Notes: a model not told the origin generated them from the sequence alone. Shown: positions 49,978 through 61,066, numbered from the stretch's first letter. The stretch is 64,000 nucleotides of DNA from JAEUQQ01 sp963697285 (GCA_963697285.1 CAVONI010000008.1:62001-126000); one strand, 5' to 3'. Made by a program: numbers and translations.

Positions 49978-51003
49978 ATGACACAGTTGGGCGGCGACGT
50001 CGACTCCACGCGGCAGGGGCCGCCGCTGCTCGCGGTCCGTGGTCTCGGCGTGGCCTTCCCCCGCGGCAGCGGGCAGTTGCACGCGGTGCGCGACGTCTCG
50101 TTCGAGATCCATCGAGGCGAGACGCTGGGCCTGGTCGGCGAGTCGGGCAGCGGCAAGTCGCTCACGGCCTTCGCGGTGATTGGCCTCGTCCCGCCACCGG
50201 GACGCGTGGCCAGCGGCTCGGTGCTGCTCGAGGGGCGCGACCTCGCGCGCCTGCCCGAACGGGAACTGCGCGCGGTGCGGGGACGCCGCATCGGGTTCGT
50301 GTTCCAGGAACCGATGACCGCACTCGATCCCGTGCACACGATAGGCGCGCAGATCGCCGAGGCGCTGAGTGTTCACGGGCTCGCCCACGGAAGCGAGGCG
50401 CACGCGCGCGCGGTCGCCCTGCTCGACGACGTGTCGATGCCGGAGCCGGCACAGGCCGCCCGGGCGTATCCGCACCAGCTCTCTGGCGGCATGCGTCAGC
50501 GCGCCATGATCGCGATCGCGTTGGCGTGCGATCCCGACCTGCTGATCGCCGACGAGCCGACGACCGCGCTCGACGTCACGGTGCAGGCGCAGATTCTCGA
50601 CCTCCTGCGTGCCCTGCAGCAGCGGCGGCAACTGTCGCTCCTGCTGATCACGCACGACCTGGGCGTGGTGGCACAGATGGCCGACCGCGTGGCGGTCATG
50701 TATGGCGGCCGCATCGCCGAGACCGCCGACGTGCGACGCCTGTTTGCATCGCCGCAGCATCCCTACACGCAGGGCCTGCTGCAGTCGGTTCCCGGTGGAC
50801 GGGCGGGCTCGCGGCTCACGTCGATCGACGGCGTGGTCCCGGCGCTCGACGCGATGCCGGCCGGCTGCGCGTTTTCGCCACGTTGCCCTCGCTGCCTTGA
50901 GCGGTGCGACGGCGAGGCGCCACCTGCCTTCCTCGTCGGCACCGGCCACGAAGCACGCTGCTGGCTCCACGCGCCCGAGGGGCAGGCGGAGGCACGCGAA
51001 TGA
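49978..51003 (+). CDS. Oligopeptide/dipeptide-type ABC transporter ATPase (OppD-like)
   Basis: This 341-residue ATPase has Walker A GESGSGKS, Q-loop VFQEPMTALDPVHTIGAQI, signature LSGGMRQRAMIA and Walker B LLIADEPTTALDVT. The H-loop is ITHDLGVVAQMADRVAVM. The C-terminal oligopeptide domain carries the cysteines of CAFSPRCPRCLERC, the iron-sulfur or metal motif of OppD/DppD. It is coupled to the following OppF-like gene (ATGA overlap). No permease or binding protein is within the window. Confidence 0.92.
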   Translation: MTQLGGDVDSTRQGPPLLAVRGLGVAFPRGSGQLHAVRDVSFEIHRGETLGLVGESGSGKSLTAFAVIGLVPPPGRVASGSVLLEGRDLARLPERELRAVRGRRIGFVFQEPMTALDPVHTIGAQIAEALSVHGLAHGSEAHARAVALLDDVSMPEPAQAARAYPHQLSGGMRQRAMIAIALACDPDLLIADEPTTALDVTVQAQILDLLRALQQRRQLSLLLITHDLGVVAQMADRVAVMYGGRIAETADVRRLFASPQHPYTQGLLQSVPGGRAGSRLTSIDGVVPALDAMPAGCAFSPRCPRCLERCDGEAPPAFLVGTGHEARCWLHAPEGQAEARE

Positions 51004-51917
51004 CGGCGCCTGGCGCACCGGGGACCTCGCACGAGACGGCGCCGCTGCTGCGCGTTGCGCACCTCGTCAAGGAGTACACGCGGCCCAGTGGATGGTTCGC
51101 GTCACCCGACATCGTGCGCGCGGTCGATGACGTGAGCTTCGACATCCATGCCGGCGAGACGTTCGGACTGGTCGGAGAGTCGGGTTCCGGCAAGACAACG
51201 ACCGGGCGCTGCGTGCTGCGCCTGATCGAGCCCACGTCGGGCGCAGTGGCGTTCAAGGGCGAGGACGTGCTGGCGTTCTCCCGCGCCCGCATGCGGGCGG
51301 CGCGCCGCGACATGCAGATGGTCTTCCAGGACCCCTACTCGTCGCTCAATCCACGGATGCGCGTCGCTACGACGGTCGAGGAACCCCTCGTCATCCACAA
51401 GCTCGGCGATCGGGCGGCGCGCCGGGCACGCGTGGCCGAGCTGTTCGCGCTCGTGGGCCTCGACGCGGGGATGATGCGGAAGTACCCGCACGAGTTCAGC
51501 GGAGGGCAGCGGCAGCGGATCGGCATCGCGCGCGCGCTGGCACTGAACCCATCGTTCATCGTGTGCGACGAGCCGGTCTCGGCGCTCGACGTGTCGGTGC
51601 AGGCGCAGGTGGTCAACCTGCTGATGGACGTGCAGCAGCGGCTCTCGCTGACGTACCTGTTCATCGCGCACGATCTGCGCCTCGTGCGGCACATCTGCCA
51701 GCGCGTGGCCGTGATGTACCGCGGACGCATCGTCGAGATGGGTGACACGGCCGCCATCTTCTCGCGGCCCCGGCACCCGTACACGCAGGCGCTGCTGTCG
51801 GCCGTGCCGACCCCCGATCCCGCCGTCGCGCCATCGCGCGTGTCGCTGGACCCCGCGTCCTTCGACCGATCCGCCCCACTCCGCGAGATCGCCCCGAACC
51901 ACGCTGCGGCGATCTGA
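51000..51917 (+). CDS. Oligopeptide/dipeptide-type ABC transporter ATPase (OppF-like)
   Basis: This is the second ATPase of the pair, 305 residues. It has Walker A GESGSGKTTTGRC, Q-loop MVFQDPYSSLNPRMRV (typical OppF), signature FSGGQRQRIGIA, Walker B IVCDEPVSALDVS and H-loop IAHDLRLV. The usual C-terminal cysteine motif of OppF is absent or truncated. The start overlaps the OppD-like stop by four bases. It ends at a palindromic repeat pair and converges on the S9 peptidase, which could supply or process imported peptides (inference). Confidence 0.92.
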   Translation: MTAPGAPGTSHETAPLLRVAHLVKEYTRPSGWFASPDIVRAVDDVSFDIHAGETFGLVGESGSGKTTTGRCVLRLIEPTSGAVAFKGEDVLAFSRARMRAARRDMQMVFQDPYSSLNPRMRVATTVEEPLVIHKLGDRAARRARVAELFALVGLDAGMMRKYPHEFSGGQRQRIGIARALALNPSFIVCDEPVSALDVSVQAQVVNLLMDVQQRLSLTYLFIAHDLRLVRHICQRVAVMYRGRIVEMGDTAAIFSRPRHPYTQALLSAVPTPDPAVAPSRVSLDPASFDRSAPLREIAPNHAAAI

Positions 51918-51940
51918 CCCCGTCCGTTTCCCCGTACATG

Positions 51941-52016
51941 AATTGGGGTCAGACCCCAATTCGGCACTTTTGCCGGATTGGCCGGCAAGTGGCGCCTATT
52001 CGGGTCAGACCCCAAT
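51941..52016. repeat. Second locus of TTGGGGTCAGACCCCAA palindromes
   Basis: A perfect copy lies at 51943-51959 and a degenerate one (CGGGTCAGACCCCAA) at 52001-52015, with a TGCCGG-CCGGCA hairpin between them. They lie in the convergent spacer between the OppF-like gene and the S9 peptidase, the same context as 27394-27487. Confidence 0.85.
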
Positions 52017-52041
52017 TCACGACAACGGGCGGTTGCGGTGA

Positions 52042-54741
52042 CTACTTCAGTTCTGCGGTCAGCACTGCGCCGTTCATCTGCGGAACCACGGACTCGATCT
52101 TCACCACCTGGCGATCGGCCTTCGAGACGTAGACGCTTGTCTGGCCGGTGTCTTCGGAGTTGGTGAGCTCGACCTTGAAGGCGTCGAAGGTTCCCGCGGG
52201 GACGGTGACCGACTCCACGCCCGTGACCTTCAATTGCATCATCCGCGTCTTCTGCGCCATCGCGTCGAAGTTGCGGAACGACGTGGTGTACCCCTCTGCC
52301 AGCGGCAGCGTGGCAATGACCTGATAGGCGCCGGCGCCATCGGCGAACAGGGGCCCACCGAGCTCGGTGTCGATCGGCCGCGGCGCCTCGCTGACCTTCA
52401 CCTGCCCCTTCGCGCGCCCGCCCGTGACCTCGAACGACATGGCCACCGGTCCCTGCGTCACGGTGCGCTTCTTGAGCATCAGGCTCGACTTGTCGAGAGT
52501 GACGGTGTCAACCGCCTTGCCCATCGGGGTCGTCGCCGTGTCGACGACCACGAGGTCGCCGCCCGCCTCTGAAACGACGGTCTCGGTCACCATCTGGATG
52601 GTCTGGCCGTTCAGGGCGATGGTCACGCCGTAGTTGGCGGTCATCGGCTTGAGCGGAACGACCGGCGTCGGCGTCGCGGCAGACGAGGCCGGTGGCTTCT
52701 TCGCGAGCACCACCGTCTTCGGATCGACCGTGATGTCGGCCAGCCTCGCCGCAACCTCTGGCGACCGCTCCTGCTGCGCGCGCCCGCCAAGGTGCTTCGC
52801 GAGGAACGTCTCGATCGTGGCGTACATGGCGAGGTTGTTGATGGGCCGCGCGAACCCGTGCCCCTCGTCGGGTGCGACGAGGTACTCGACCGGGAAGCCG
52901 CGGTCGCGCAACGCGACCACGATCTGATCCGATTCGGCCTTCTTCACGCGGGGATCGTTGGCCCCCTGCACCACCAGCAGCGGTGTCTTGATCTTCGCCG
53001 CGCTGTTGAGGGGCGACTGGCGCTCGAGCTGCGCCTTGCCGGCCGGGGTGGTCGGATCGCCCATGCGCTCGTGGAACAGCTTGCGGCCGGCTTCCCAGTA
53101 CGGCGGGATGGAGTCGAGCAGGGTGATCAGGTTCGACGGGCCCACAATCGACACTGCCGCCGCGTAGACGTCGGGCGTGAACGCCACCCCCGCGAGCGTC
53201 GCATACCCGCCATACGATCCGCCCATGATCGCCACCCGCTTCGGATCGGCGGTTCCCTGCTCGACGAGGTGCTTGACACCCCACGTGAGGTCGTCCTGCA
53301 TCTTCTCGCCCCACTGCTTGTTCCCGGCGTCGAGGAACTTCTTGCCGTAGCCTGTCGATCCGCGGAAGTTGGGCTGCAGGACCGCATATCCACGGTTGGC
53401 GAGGAACTGGGCCGTGCCGTCATAGCCCCACCCGTCGCGCGCCCAGGGTCCGCCATGCGGGAACACGACCAGGGGGAGGTTCTTCGGAGGCACGCCCTTG
53501 GGCAGCACGAGGAACGCGGGGATGTCGAGCCCGTCTGATGACTTGTAGGTGACCGGCTTCATCGGCGACAGGGCCTCACGCGGCAGTTTCTCGCGCGCCT
53601 GGTAGAGCTTCGTCACCTGCTGCGACTTCCGGTCGAAGGTGCTGACGATGGCCGGCTCGACATCGCTCGACGCGACGACGATCCAGCGCTGCTCGTCGGC
53701 GGTCGACGACTGGAAGTTGATGTCGAAGCCCGGCATCCGGGCCACGAGCGTCTTGTAGTCGGCCTCGTAGGCCTTGTCGTGGAAGACCAGGCGCGTCCGC
53801 TCGTCTTCGTAGACCGTCGCGATGATGTCGTCCGTGACGTCCGAGAAGATGACGTTCCCGAGGTCCACGCGCTTCTGCGGATCCCCTTCGACGACCTGCT
53901 CGGCTTTCGTCGCCGGGTCGAACAGCGTCAGTCGCGCGAGATCCACGTCGCCCTTGTTCGACAGCATGTACACGCGTGCGCCGTCCTTGTGGAAGCGCAC
54001 CGGGGCGCACGTCTCGAACACCGAGCACTCGTACACCTTGGTGAACGCGTTCTCGTCGACGCGCAGCACCTCGGTGCTGCCGTCGGCCGCTGCACGTGTG
54101 GCCAGCCGCAACCGGTCCTTCAGGTCGAACACCCAGCCGGTGAGCCGGTCGGTGTTCCTGCGCACCAGCGTCCGTTCGCCGGTCGAGATCTTCACCTTGT
54201 ACAGATCGTGCCAGGCCGCGTCGCGATCGTTGAGCCCGACGAACATCGCGTCGGGATCCGACTTCGGCACGGCATAGATGAACGCTCGAACACCCTTGGC
54301 ATCGGTGATGTTGCGCGCCGCCGGAACGCCGGTGTCGGCCACGGGGGCCGCCGACGGGTCCACGGCGTAGACGTTGTAGTTCTCGTCGCCGCCCTGGTCC
54401 TGCACGTAGAGCACGAACTTCGAGTCGCGGCTCCAGAAATACTGGCCGATCGGCCGCTTCGTATCGGCCGTGACGGGGCGGGCCGCCGAGAACGGCTCGT
54501 CGAAGCCCTTCACCCACACGTTGCGCGTGCCCTTGTACGGCTTCACGAACGACAGGAACCTGCCGTCGGGCGACAGCTGCGATCCCGAGATTTCGGGGTC
54601 GCCGAAGAAGAGCTCGCGATCGACGAGCGGCGTGGACTGGGCCGACGCGGCGCGGGGAGCCATCGCTCCCCCGAGCGCGACAAGGCACACACCAGCGACG
54701 AGAACGCGCCGCGTGGAGGTGCCAACCATTGACAGGGTCAT
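52042..54741 (-). CDS. Secreted S9 family prolyl-oligopeptidase-like peptidase with C-terminal extension
   Basis: This is an 899-residue exported serine peptidase. A signal peptide (LVAGVCLVALGGAMAPRAASA) and a beta-propeller region (about 40-400) precede the alpha/beta-hydrolase domain. That domain has FPHGGPWARDGWGYD, Ser509 in GGSYGGYA, Asp596 in QGANDPRV and His628 in DEGHGFA. Roughly the last 220 residues form an extra beta-rich domain (TANYGVTIALNGQTIQMVTE, PAGTFDAFKVEL) resembling lipoprotein-like DUF3108-type repeats. This is not part of the usual S9 core, so it is a fusion. The function is probably peptide degradation in the periplasm. Confidence 0.9.
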   Translation of the reverse strand: MTLSMVGTSTRRVLVAGVCLVALGGAMAPRAASAQSTPLVDRELFFGDPEISGSQLSPDGRFLSFVKPYKGTRNVWVKGFDEPFSAARPVTADTKRPIGQYFWSRDSKFVLYVQDQGGDENYNVYAVDPSAAPVADTGVPAARNITDAKGVRAFIYAVPKSDPDAMFVGLNDRDAAWHDLYKVKISTGERTLVRRNTDRLTGWVFDLKDRLRLATRAAADGSTEVLRVDENAFTKVYECSVFETCAPVRFHKDGARVYMLSNKGDVDLARLTLFDPATKAEQVVEGDPQKRVDLGNVIFSDVTDDIIATVYEDERTRLVFHDKAYEADYKTLVARMPGFDINFQSSTADEQRWIVVASSDVEPAIVSTFDRKSQQVTKLYQAREKLPREALSPMKPVTYKSSDGLDIPAFLVLPKGVPPKNLPLVVFPHGGPWARDGWGYDGTAQFLANRGYAVLQPNFRGSTGYGKKFLDAGNKQWGEKMQDDLTWGVKHLVEQGTADPKRVAIMGGSYGGYATLAGVAFTPDVYAAAVSIVGPSNLITLLDSIPPYWEAGRKLFHERMGDPTTPAGKAQLERQSPLNSAAKIKTPLLVVQGANDPRVKKAESDQIVVALRDRGFPVEYLVAPDEGHGFARPINNLAMYATIETFLAKHLGGRAQQERSPEVAARLADITVDPKTVVLAKKPPASSAATPTPVVPLKPMTANYGVTIALNGQTIQMVTETVVSEAGGDLVVVDTATTPMGKAVDTVTLDKSSLMLKKRTVTQGPVAMSFEVTGGRAKGQVKVSEAPRPIDTELGGPLFADGAGAYQVIATLPLAEGYTTSFRNFDAMAQKTRMMQLKVTGVESVTVPAGTFDAFKVELTNSEDTGQTSVYVSKADRQVVKIESVVPQMNGAVLTAELK

Positions 54742-54804
54742 TGGCAGAACTCCTTGGAAAGGAAACGTTGCGTGACGGCGTCGCCGCCGGGGCCCGACGT
54801 CCGG

Positions 54805-55506
<702 letters not shown>

Positions 55507-55640
55507 GGCTTCGGTAATGACGATAACCGCAGTCGGGGGGTTCCGGAAACGTCAACCTTCGCGACGTGCGTTCGGTCGGCGGGAGGCCTTGGCGCCGTCG
55601 TTGGAGGGGTGGCGGACGTCCGCCACCCCACGCGGCGAGC

Positions 55641-56159
55641 CTACCGCGCCATGAACGGCGGGGGCGGCGGGGGCAGCGAGGCGTCGATGGTCTTCTTGAA
55701 GAGCAGCCCGCCAACCACGCCGCCCAGCGTCGCGAACACCGCATCCACGACGAGCGAGAAGAAGAAGCCGAGGATGCCCACCGCCATGCCGGCGGCGCCG
55801 CCGGTCAGGCCCTTCAGGCGTTCGGCGAACTGACGCGCTTCCGCCGGAATCTCGCCGGAGCTGAGCGCCTGGTCGATGGCCGCCTGGTAGTCCATCGCCC
55901 CGGCCATCATCGTGAAGGGCAGCGAGATGATCGTCGAGACGAACGCCCCGATGACACCCGCCATGAGACCCACCAGCGCGGCATCGCCGAGGTCGAGCGG
56001 CGACGCCTGCTTCTGCTGCAGGAGATAGGCGGCAAGGGCCCCACCGGAGACGACCCAGAGGCAGCAGCAGCAGTTGCCGATGTTGACGATCGGGATCCCC
56101 GAGAGGAGCCCGATCGCGACGCCCGCGATCAGAGCCGGTTGCAGCTTGCCTGCGGTCAT
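55641..56159 (-). CDS. Multi-pass membrane protein with Cys-rich helix
   Basis: This 172-residue membrane protein has four hydrophobic helices. The second contains four consecutive cysteines (NIGNCCCCLWVVSGG), and the end is a proline-rich tail PPPPPPFMAR. I recognise it only as an unnamed conserved membrane protein. ATG 56159 follows GGAGG six bases away. It is 23 bases downstream of ino1 and upstream of the ABC ATPase on the same strand. Confidence 0.7.
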   Translation of the reverse strand: MTAGKLQPALIAGVAIGLLSGIPIVNIGNCCCCLWVVSGGALAAYLLQQKQASPLDLGDAALVGLMAGVIGAFVSTIISLPFTMMAGAMDYQAAIDQALSSGEIPAEARQFAERLKGLTGGAAGMAVGILGFFFSLVVDAVFATLGGVVGGLLFKKTIDASLPPPPPPFMAR

Positions 56160-56182
56160 CCAGAGCCTCCGGTGCGACCGGG

Positions 56183-57498
<1,316 letters not shown>

Positions 57499-57570
57499 GG
57501 TCGCCGACTATATCATCGACACTGGGCCAACAATGGCGTTGGCTTCTGAGAGGGCAGCAGGCGCATTCTC

Positions 57571-58155
57571 GTGGCACTCACCGACCTGTTTGGACAAAAC
57601 GCGATCATCCGGTGGCTGTTCGGCGACTCGTCGCGTGTCGACCTCGCCATGACCATGACGGGCGCCAAGCTCGGCGAACGCGTGCTGCTCGTCGGTTGCC
57701 GCGATCCCCGCCTGATGGTGGCCATCGGCGCGCGTAGCGGCATGAGCGGCCACGTCGTCGCGCTCGATGAGGACGAGGCCGTCCTGGGCAAGGCGCGAAA
57801 GGCCGCAGACGCCGCAGGGGTGCTGATCGAGTTCGAACGGGCCCCCTCGACGATGCTGCCGTTCGATGCCGGCAGCTTCGACCTCGTCGTCGTCGGCACG
57901 ACCGACGGCCCCGTCAGCGTCGTGGAACCCCGCCGGACATTCGAAGAGATCGTGCGGGTGCTTCGCCCCGGTGGGCGAGCCGTCGTGGTGCAGCAGGCGC
58001 CGCGTGGCGGCGTGGTAGGCAGTGTGCAGGCCACGGTCGGCGAAGCAGCGCCACACGACCTCCGGGCGTCGATGACGGCTGCCGGTCTGAGGGGCGTGCG
58101 CCTCCTCGCCGAACGCAACCACCTTCAGTTCTTCGAGGGCGCCCGGGGACTGTAG
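57571..58155 (+). CDS. Class I SAM-dependent methyltransferase
   Basis: This 194-residue protein has a Rossmann methyltransferase core. Motif I is weak (RVLLVGCRDPR), motif II has VVALDEDE, a middle segment reads FDAGSFDLVVVGTTDG, and the conserved RVLRPGGRAVVV is present. The N-terminal 30 residues (FGQNAIIRWLFG) are amphipathic. The methyl acceptor is unknown. The GTG start is inferred from position. The following gap (58156-58432) contains no gene. Confidence 0.75.
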   Translation: MALTDLFGQNAIIRWLFGDSSRVDLAMTMTGAKLGERVLLVGCRDPRLMVAIGARSGMSGHVVALDEDEAVLGKARKAADAAGVLIEFERAPSTMLPFDAGSFDLVVVGTTDGPVSVVEPRRTFEEIVRVLRPGGRAVVVQQAPRGGVVGSVQATVGEAAPHDLRASMTAAGLRGVRLLAERNHLQFFEGARGL

Positions 58156-58432
58156 CGCCCGCCGTACGCCGCATCACCGTGATTGGCCTCCAGACGCCGC
58201 CGGCGACCGCGTCAGGCTGTCCACTTTTCCTGTCACTTGTGCACTGGTCCCCCGCTCGCGCCACGACGATCGCGCGAAAGCGCCCGGTTTTTCGGCGCTG
58301 GGATCGGCAGCCTTCTTGTATCCGCGTTGTCCCTGGCAGCGTGCCCGCGAGCACGCCTGTCCGGAGCGCGAGGCGGGTTCACCACGGCAGATGGCCGCCG
58401 CGCCGCGTTGCGCCCCCCCACGGCGGAGGACG

Positions 58433-58576
58433 ATGGACATCACCTACCTGCTCGTCATCAGCGCGACCGTCAGCGTGCTCGTGCTGGCCGGCCTGGACGC
58501 AGTCAAGGCACGACGGCAGACACCCCGTCGCCCGCCACTTCAAACGGCAGCAGGTCGTCGCGTGCTGGGCGGGTGA
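58433..58576 (+). CDS. Short membrane peptide upstream of the VWA gene
   Basis: This is a 47-residue frame with a strong ribosome-binding site (GGAGG, about four bases before ATG). It has one hydrophobic helix at its start (ITYLLVISATVSVLVLAGL) and a basic tail KARRQTPRRPPLQ. Its stop is two bases before the next gene's ATG, implying coupling. I do not recognise it. It might be a small membrane protein or a leader for the VWA gene. Confidence 0.55.
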   Translation: MDITYLLVISATVSVLVLAGLDAVKARRQTPRRPPLQTAAGRRVLGG

Positions 58577-58578
58577 CC

Positions 58579-59631
58579 ATGCGCGGCGCGGCCATCGGCA
58601 TGCCTGCCGCTGCCGGGGCGCTGGTCATCGCGTGCGTGACCGTGGCAGCGCAGGCGCCTCCGCAGCGGCCCGATGGCTTCCGTTTCAAGGCGGGGATCGA
58701 CCTGATCAACGTGACGGCCACGGTGACCGACGCGACGGGCCGGTTTGTGCGCGACCTCACGGTCGATGACTTCGTCCTCTACGACGACGGCGAGCAGCAG
58801 ACGATCGCGCACTTCGATCGCGAGCGCGTTCCCGTCAGCCTGGGCATCGTGCTCGATACGAGCGGCAGCATGGTCGGCGACAAGATCGCGTCTGCGCAGC
58901 AGGCGATCCAGCGCTTCATGGGCGAGTTGCTCGATCCCGAGGACGAGATCTTCCTCGTCCGGTTCGCGGACGACGTGGACGTCGTGCAGGAGTGGACGCA
59001 GGACCGCAGCCGCCTCGAGCGCGGCGTCCGCCGTATCACCCCGGCTGGCGGCACCGCGTTGTACGATGCCGTCGCCACGTCGATCCCCATTGCCGACCAG
59101 GGCCATCACCAGAAGAAGGCGCTGGTCATCATCAGCGACGGCAACGACACGAGCTCGACCACCTCGGTCGCCGACGTGCGAAGCGACATCCGCCACTCCG
59201 ATGTGCTCGTGTACGCGATCGGGATCGATGCCGCCGGCGAACAGACGTTCAACCGGCAACCGCGCATCCCGCCGCAGTTCCCGCCGCCGACGTACCCGTT
59301 CCCGATTCCCCGCGGGCAACCGAACTTTCCGCGTTGGCCGCCGAGGACCCCGCAGCAGCCGCGCTCGTGGACGCGCGGCAGCGAGCGCGTCAACGTCGAG
59401 GCACTGCGCTCGCTGACCGACGACAGCGGCGGTCGCACCGAGATCATCCGCAGCGCGCGCGACCTGGGCCCTGCCACCGCGGGCATCGCCGACGAACTCA
59501 GCCGGCAGTACTACCTCGGCTATACGTCGACACGTCCGCGCGATGGACGCTGGCACGAGATTGACCTCGTCGTCCGCGGCGAACGTGGATACGTCGTTCG
59601 CGCGCGCAGCGGATACCTCGCGACGCCGTAG
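58579..59631 (+). CDS. Secreted VWA-domain protein, acidobacterial type
   Basis: This 350-residue protein has a signal peptide (AAAGALVIACVTVAAQ), then an Ig-like opening (INVTATVTDATGRFVRDLTVDDFVLYDDG). The VWA domain has an intact MIDAS DTSGSMVGD, TALYDAVAT and VIISDGND. A Pro-rich loop follows (PPTYPFPIPRGQPNF region), then a C-terminal YYLGYTS segment. This arrangement is that of the VWFA-related Acidobacterial domain family. The ligand and function are not known. ATG 58579 directly follows the preceding small gene. Confidence 0.9.
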   Translation: MRGAAIGMPAAAGALVIACVTVAAQAPPQRPDGFRFKAGIDLINVTATVTDATGRFVRDLTVDDFVLYDDGEQQTIAHFDRERVPVSLGIVLDTSGSMVGDKIASAQQAIQRFMGELLDPEDEIFLVRFADDVDVVQEWTQDRSRLERGVRRITPAGGTALYDAVATSIPIADQGHHQKKALVIISDGNDTSSTTSVADVRSDIRHSDVLVYAIGIDAAGEQTFNRQPRIPPQFPPPTYPFPIPRGQPNFPRWPPRTPQQPRSWTRGSERVNVEALRSLTDDSGGRTEIIRSARDLGPATAGIADELSRQYYLGYTSTRPRDGRWHEIDLVVRGERGYVVRARSGYLATP

Positions 59632-59783
59632 GACGAGCACCGTTCGGGGACGATCGAGAGGCATCCTCGTGACTCCCATCGAGGACACCACGCCGACGCA
59701 CCCCTCGGGATCCCAGATGATTTGTGCGGATCCCGTGTTGGCACGCGAGTTGATCTTCCTCGGGGCGGAGGCACTGACCCAGC

Positions 59784-60344
59784 ATGACTCGAAAGCTACT
59801 GACACTGACCGCGGGCGCCCTTCTGGTGGCGGCGACCGCGTTCGCCAATCAACCGACGTCCGTGGAACCCACCAACTACTCGATCTTCAAGGACGTCTCG
59901 AAGCAGGTGCAGAACTACACGAGGTTCACGGTCTTCGACGACATCGCGGCAAGCGTCAACGACGGCGTCGTGATTCTCACCGGCAAGGTGACGATGCCGT
60001 TCAAGCGTGACGACATCGAACGCCGCGTGACACGCATCGCGGGTGTGAAGCAGGTGGTGAACCAGATCGACGTGCTCCCTGTTTCGCAGTTCGACGAAGA
60101 ACTGCGCTATCGCATCGCACGGGCCATCTACGGCAACCCCGGCTTCTGGCACTACTCGGGCATGGCGAATCCGCCTATCCACATCGTCGTGGAGCGCGGG
60201 CACGTGACCCTGTCGGGCGTCGTGAACAGCGAGGTCGAACGGATGCAGGCGCGGTCGCTGGCGACGTCGTTCGGCGCCTTCTCGGTCACGAACGACCTCA
60301 AGACCGATGCCGAGGTTGGCGCAGCGCTCGAAGCCCTGAGGTGA
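59784..60344 (+). CDS. Secreted BON-domain protein
   Basis: This 186-residue protein has a signal peptide (LLTLTAGALLVAATAFA) and two BON domains. The first has ASVNDGVVILTGKVTMPFKRDDIERRV, and the second has IHIVVERGHVTLSGVVNSEVERMQA. BON domains (as in OsmY) bind membranes and are associated with envelope protection. The ATG at 59784 is used. The gap before it (59632-59783) and the one after it (to 60463) hold nothing I can support. Confidence 0.88.
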   Translation: MTRKLLTLTAGALLVAATAFANQPTSVEPTNYSIFKDVSKQVQNYTRFTVFDDIAASVNDGVVILTGKVTMPFKRDDIERRVTRIAGVKQVVNQIDVLPVSQFDEELRYRIARAIYGNPGFWHYSGMANPPIHIVVERGHVTLSGVVNSEVERMQARSLATSFGAFSVTNDLKTDAEVGAALEALR

Positions 60345-60463
60345 TGCATCCCGCCCAGACCAGGGTGCAGGTCGTCGGGCGGTGAACGATAGAACGAGAG
60401 GGTGAACGGTACGGTCGGCCCGCAGACAGACGCGAGCCGGCCGTCTCCGTGTACGGTCGGGCG

Positions 60464-61066
60464 TTACGTCAGGGTCTTCTGCAGTTGGATCTCGTCGAGC
60501 ACCGGGATGCCCCCGAATCCCGGGGCGTGCGGAGTCTTCGAATGCACCGCAAAGGCATCGGGGACGACGGCGGTCACGCGAAAACCGTGGCGCTGGAAGA
60601 AGTAGAGCGAGGGCAGGTTGTCGTTGCTGGTCGACGTGATGATCCGGGGCAGTTGCAGTCGGCGCGCGATCAGCTCGGCCTCGGCCACGAGGTGACCAGC
60701 GACACCCGACCGTTGCCACATCGGGTCGGTCGCCAGGGCGACCATGTGCAGGGCGCCGGCGTGCTGCCGCCAGGCCAGCGCGCCGGCAATGTCGTCGTGC
60801 ATGATCGCGACCAGCGTTTCTTCCTTGTCGGCATGCATCTCCTCGCCGAAGGCCACGATGGTGAGGTGACCGAAGTCCGAGATGAACAGGTCGCGCACCC
60901 GGAGGCGGTCTGCCTCCTCCTGCGCCCTGACGAACACGGGCGGCAGCTCGATCTTGGGCCGGCACTCGCAGACGATCTGCAGCCGTGCCTGTTCCCAGTC
61001 GACGAACTTGCCGCATCGCGAGCAGCGAAGCACCGACGGCTTCGCGCCAAAGGCTTGACGTGCCAC
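60464..61066 (-). CDS. GNAT acetyltransferase with N-terminal zinc-ribbon-like motif
   Basis: This is a 200-residue protein. Residues about 10-40 carry LRCSRCGKFVDWEQARLQIVCEC, a CxxC...CxC pattern that would bind zinc. The rest is a GNAT domain, with LVAIMHDDIAGALAWRQ, the acetyl-CoA-binding stretch DPMWQRSGVAGHLVAEAE, and the FFQRHGFRVTAVV segment. The substrate could be an amine or a protein N-terminus. The GTG at 61066 follows GGAGCGG. It is divergent from the Spy-like gene, with a hairpin between. Confidence 0.78.
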   Translation of the reverse strand: MARQAFGAKPSVLRCSRCGKFVDWEQARLQIVCECRPKIELPPVFVRAQEEADRLRVRDLFISDFGHLTIVAFGEEMHADKEETLVAIMHDDIAGALAWRQHAGALHMVALATDPMWQRSGVAGHLVAEAELIARRLQLPRIITSTSNDNLPSLYFFQRHGFRVTAVVPDAFAVHSKTPHAPGFGGIPVLDEIQLQKTLT

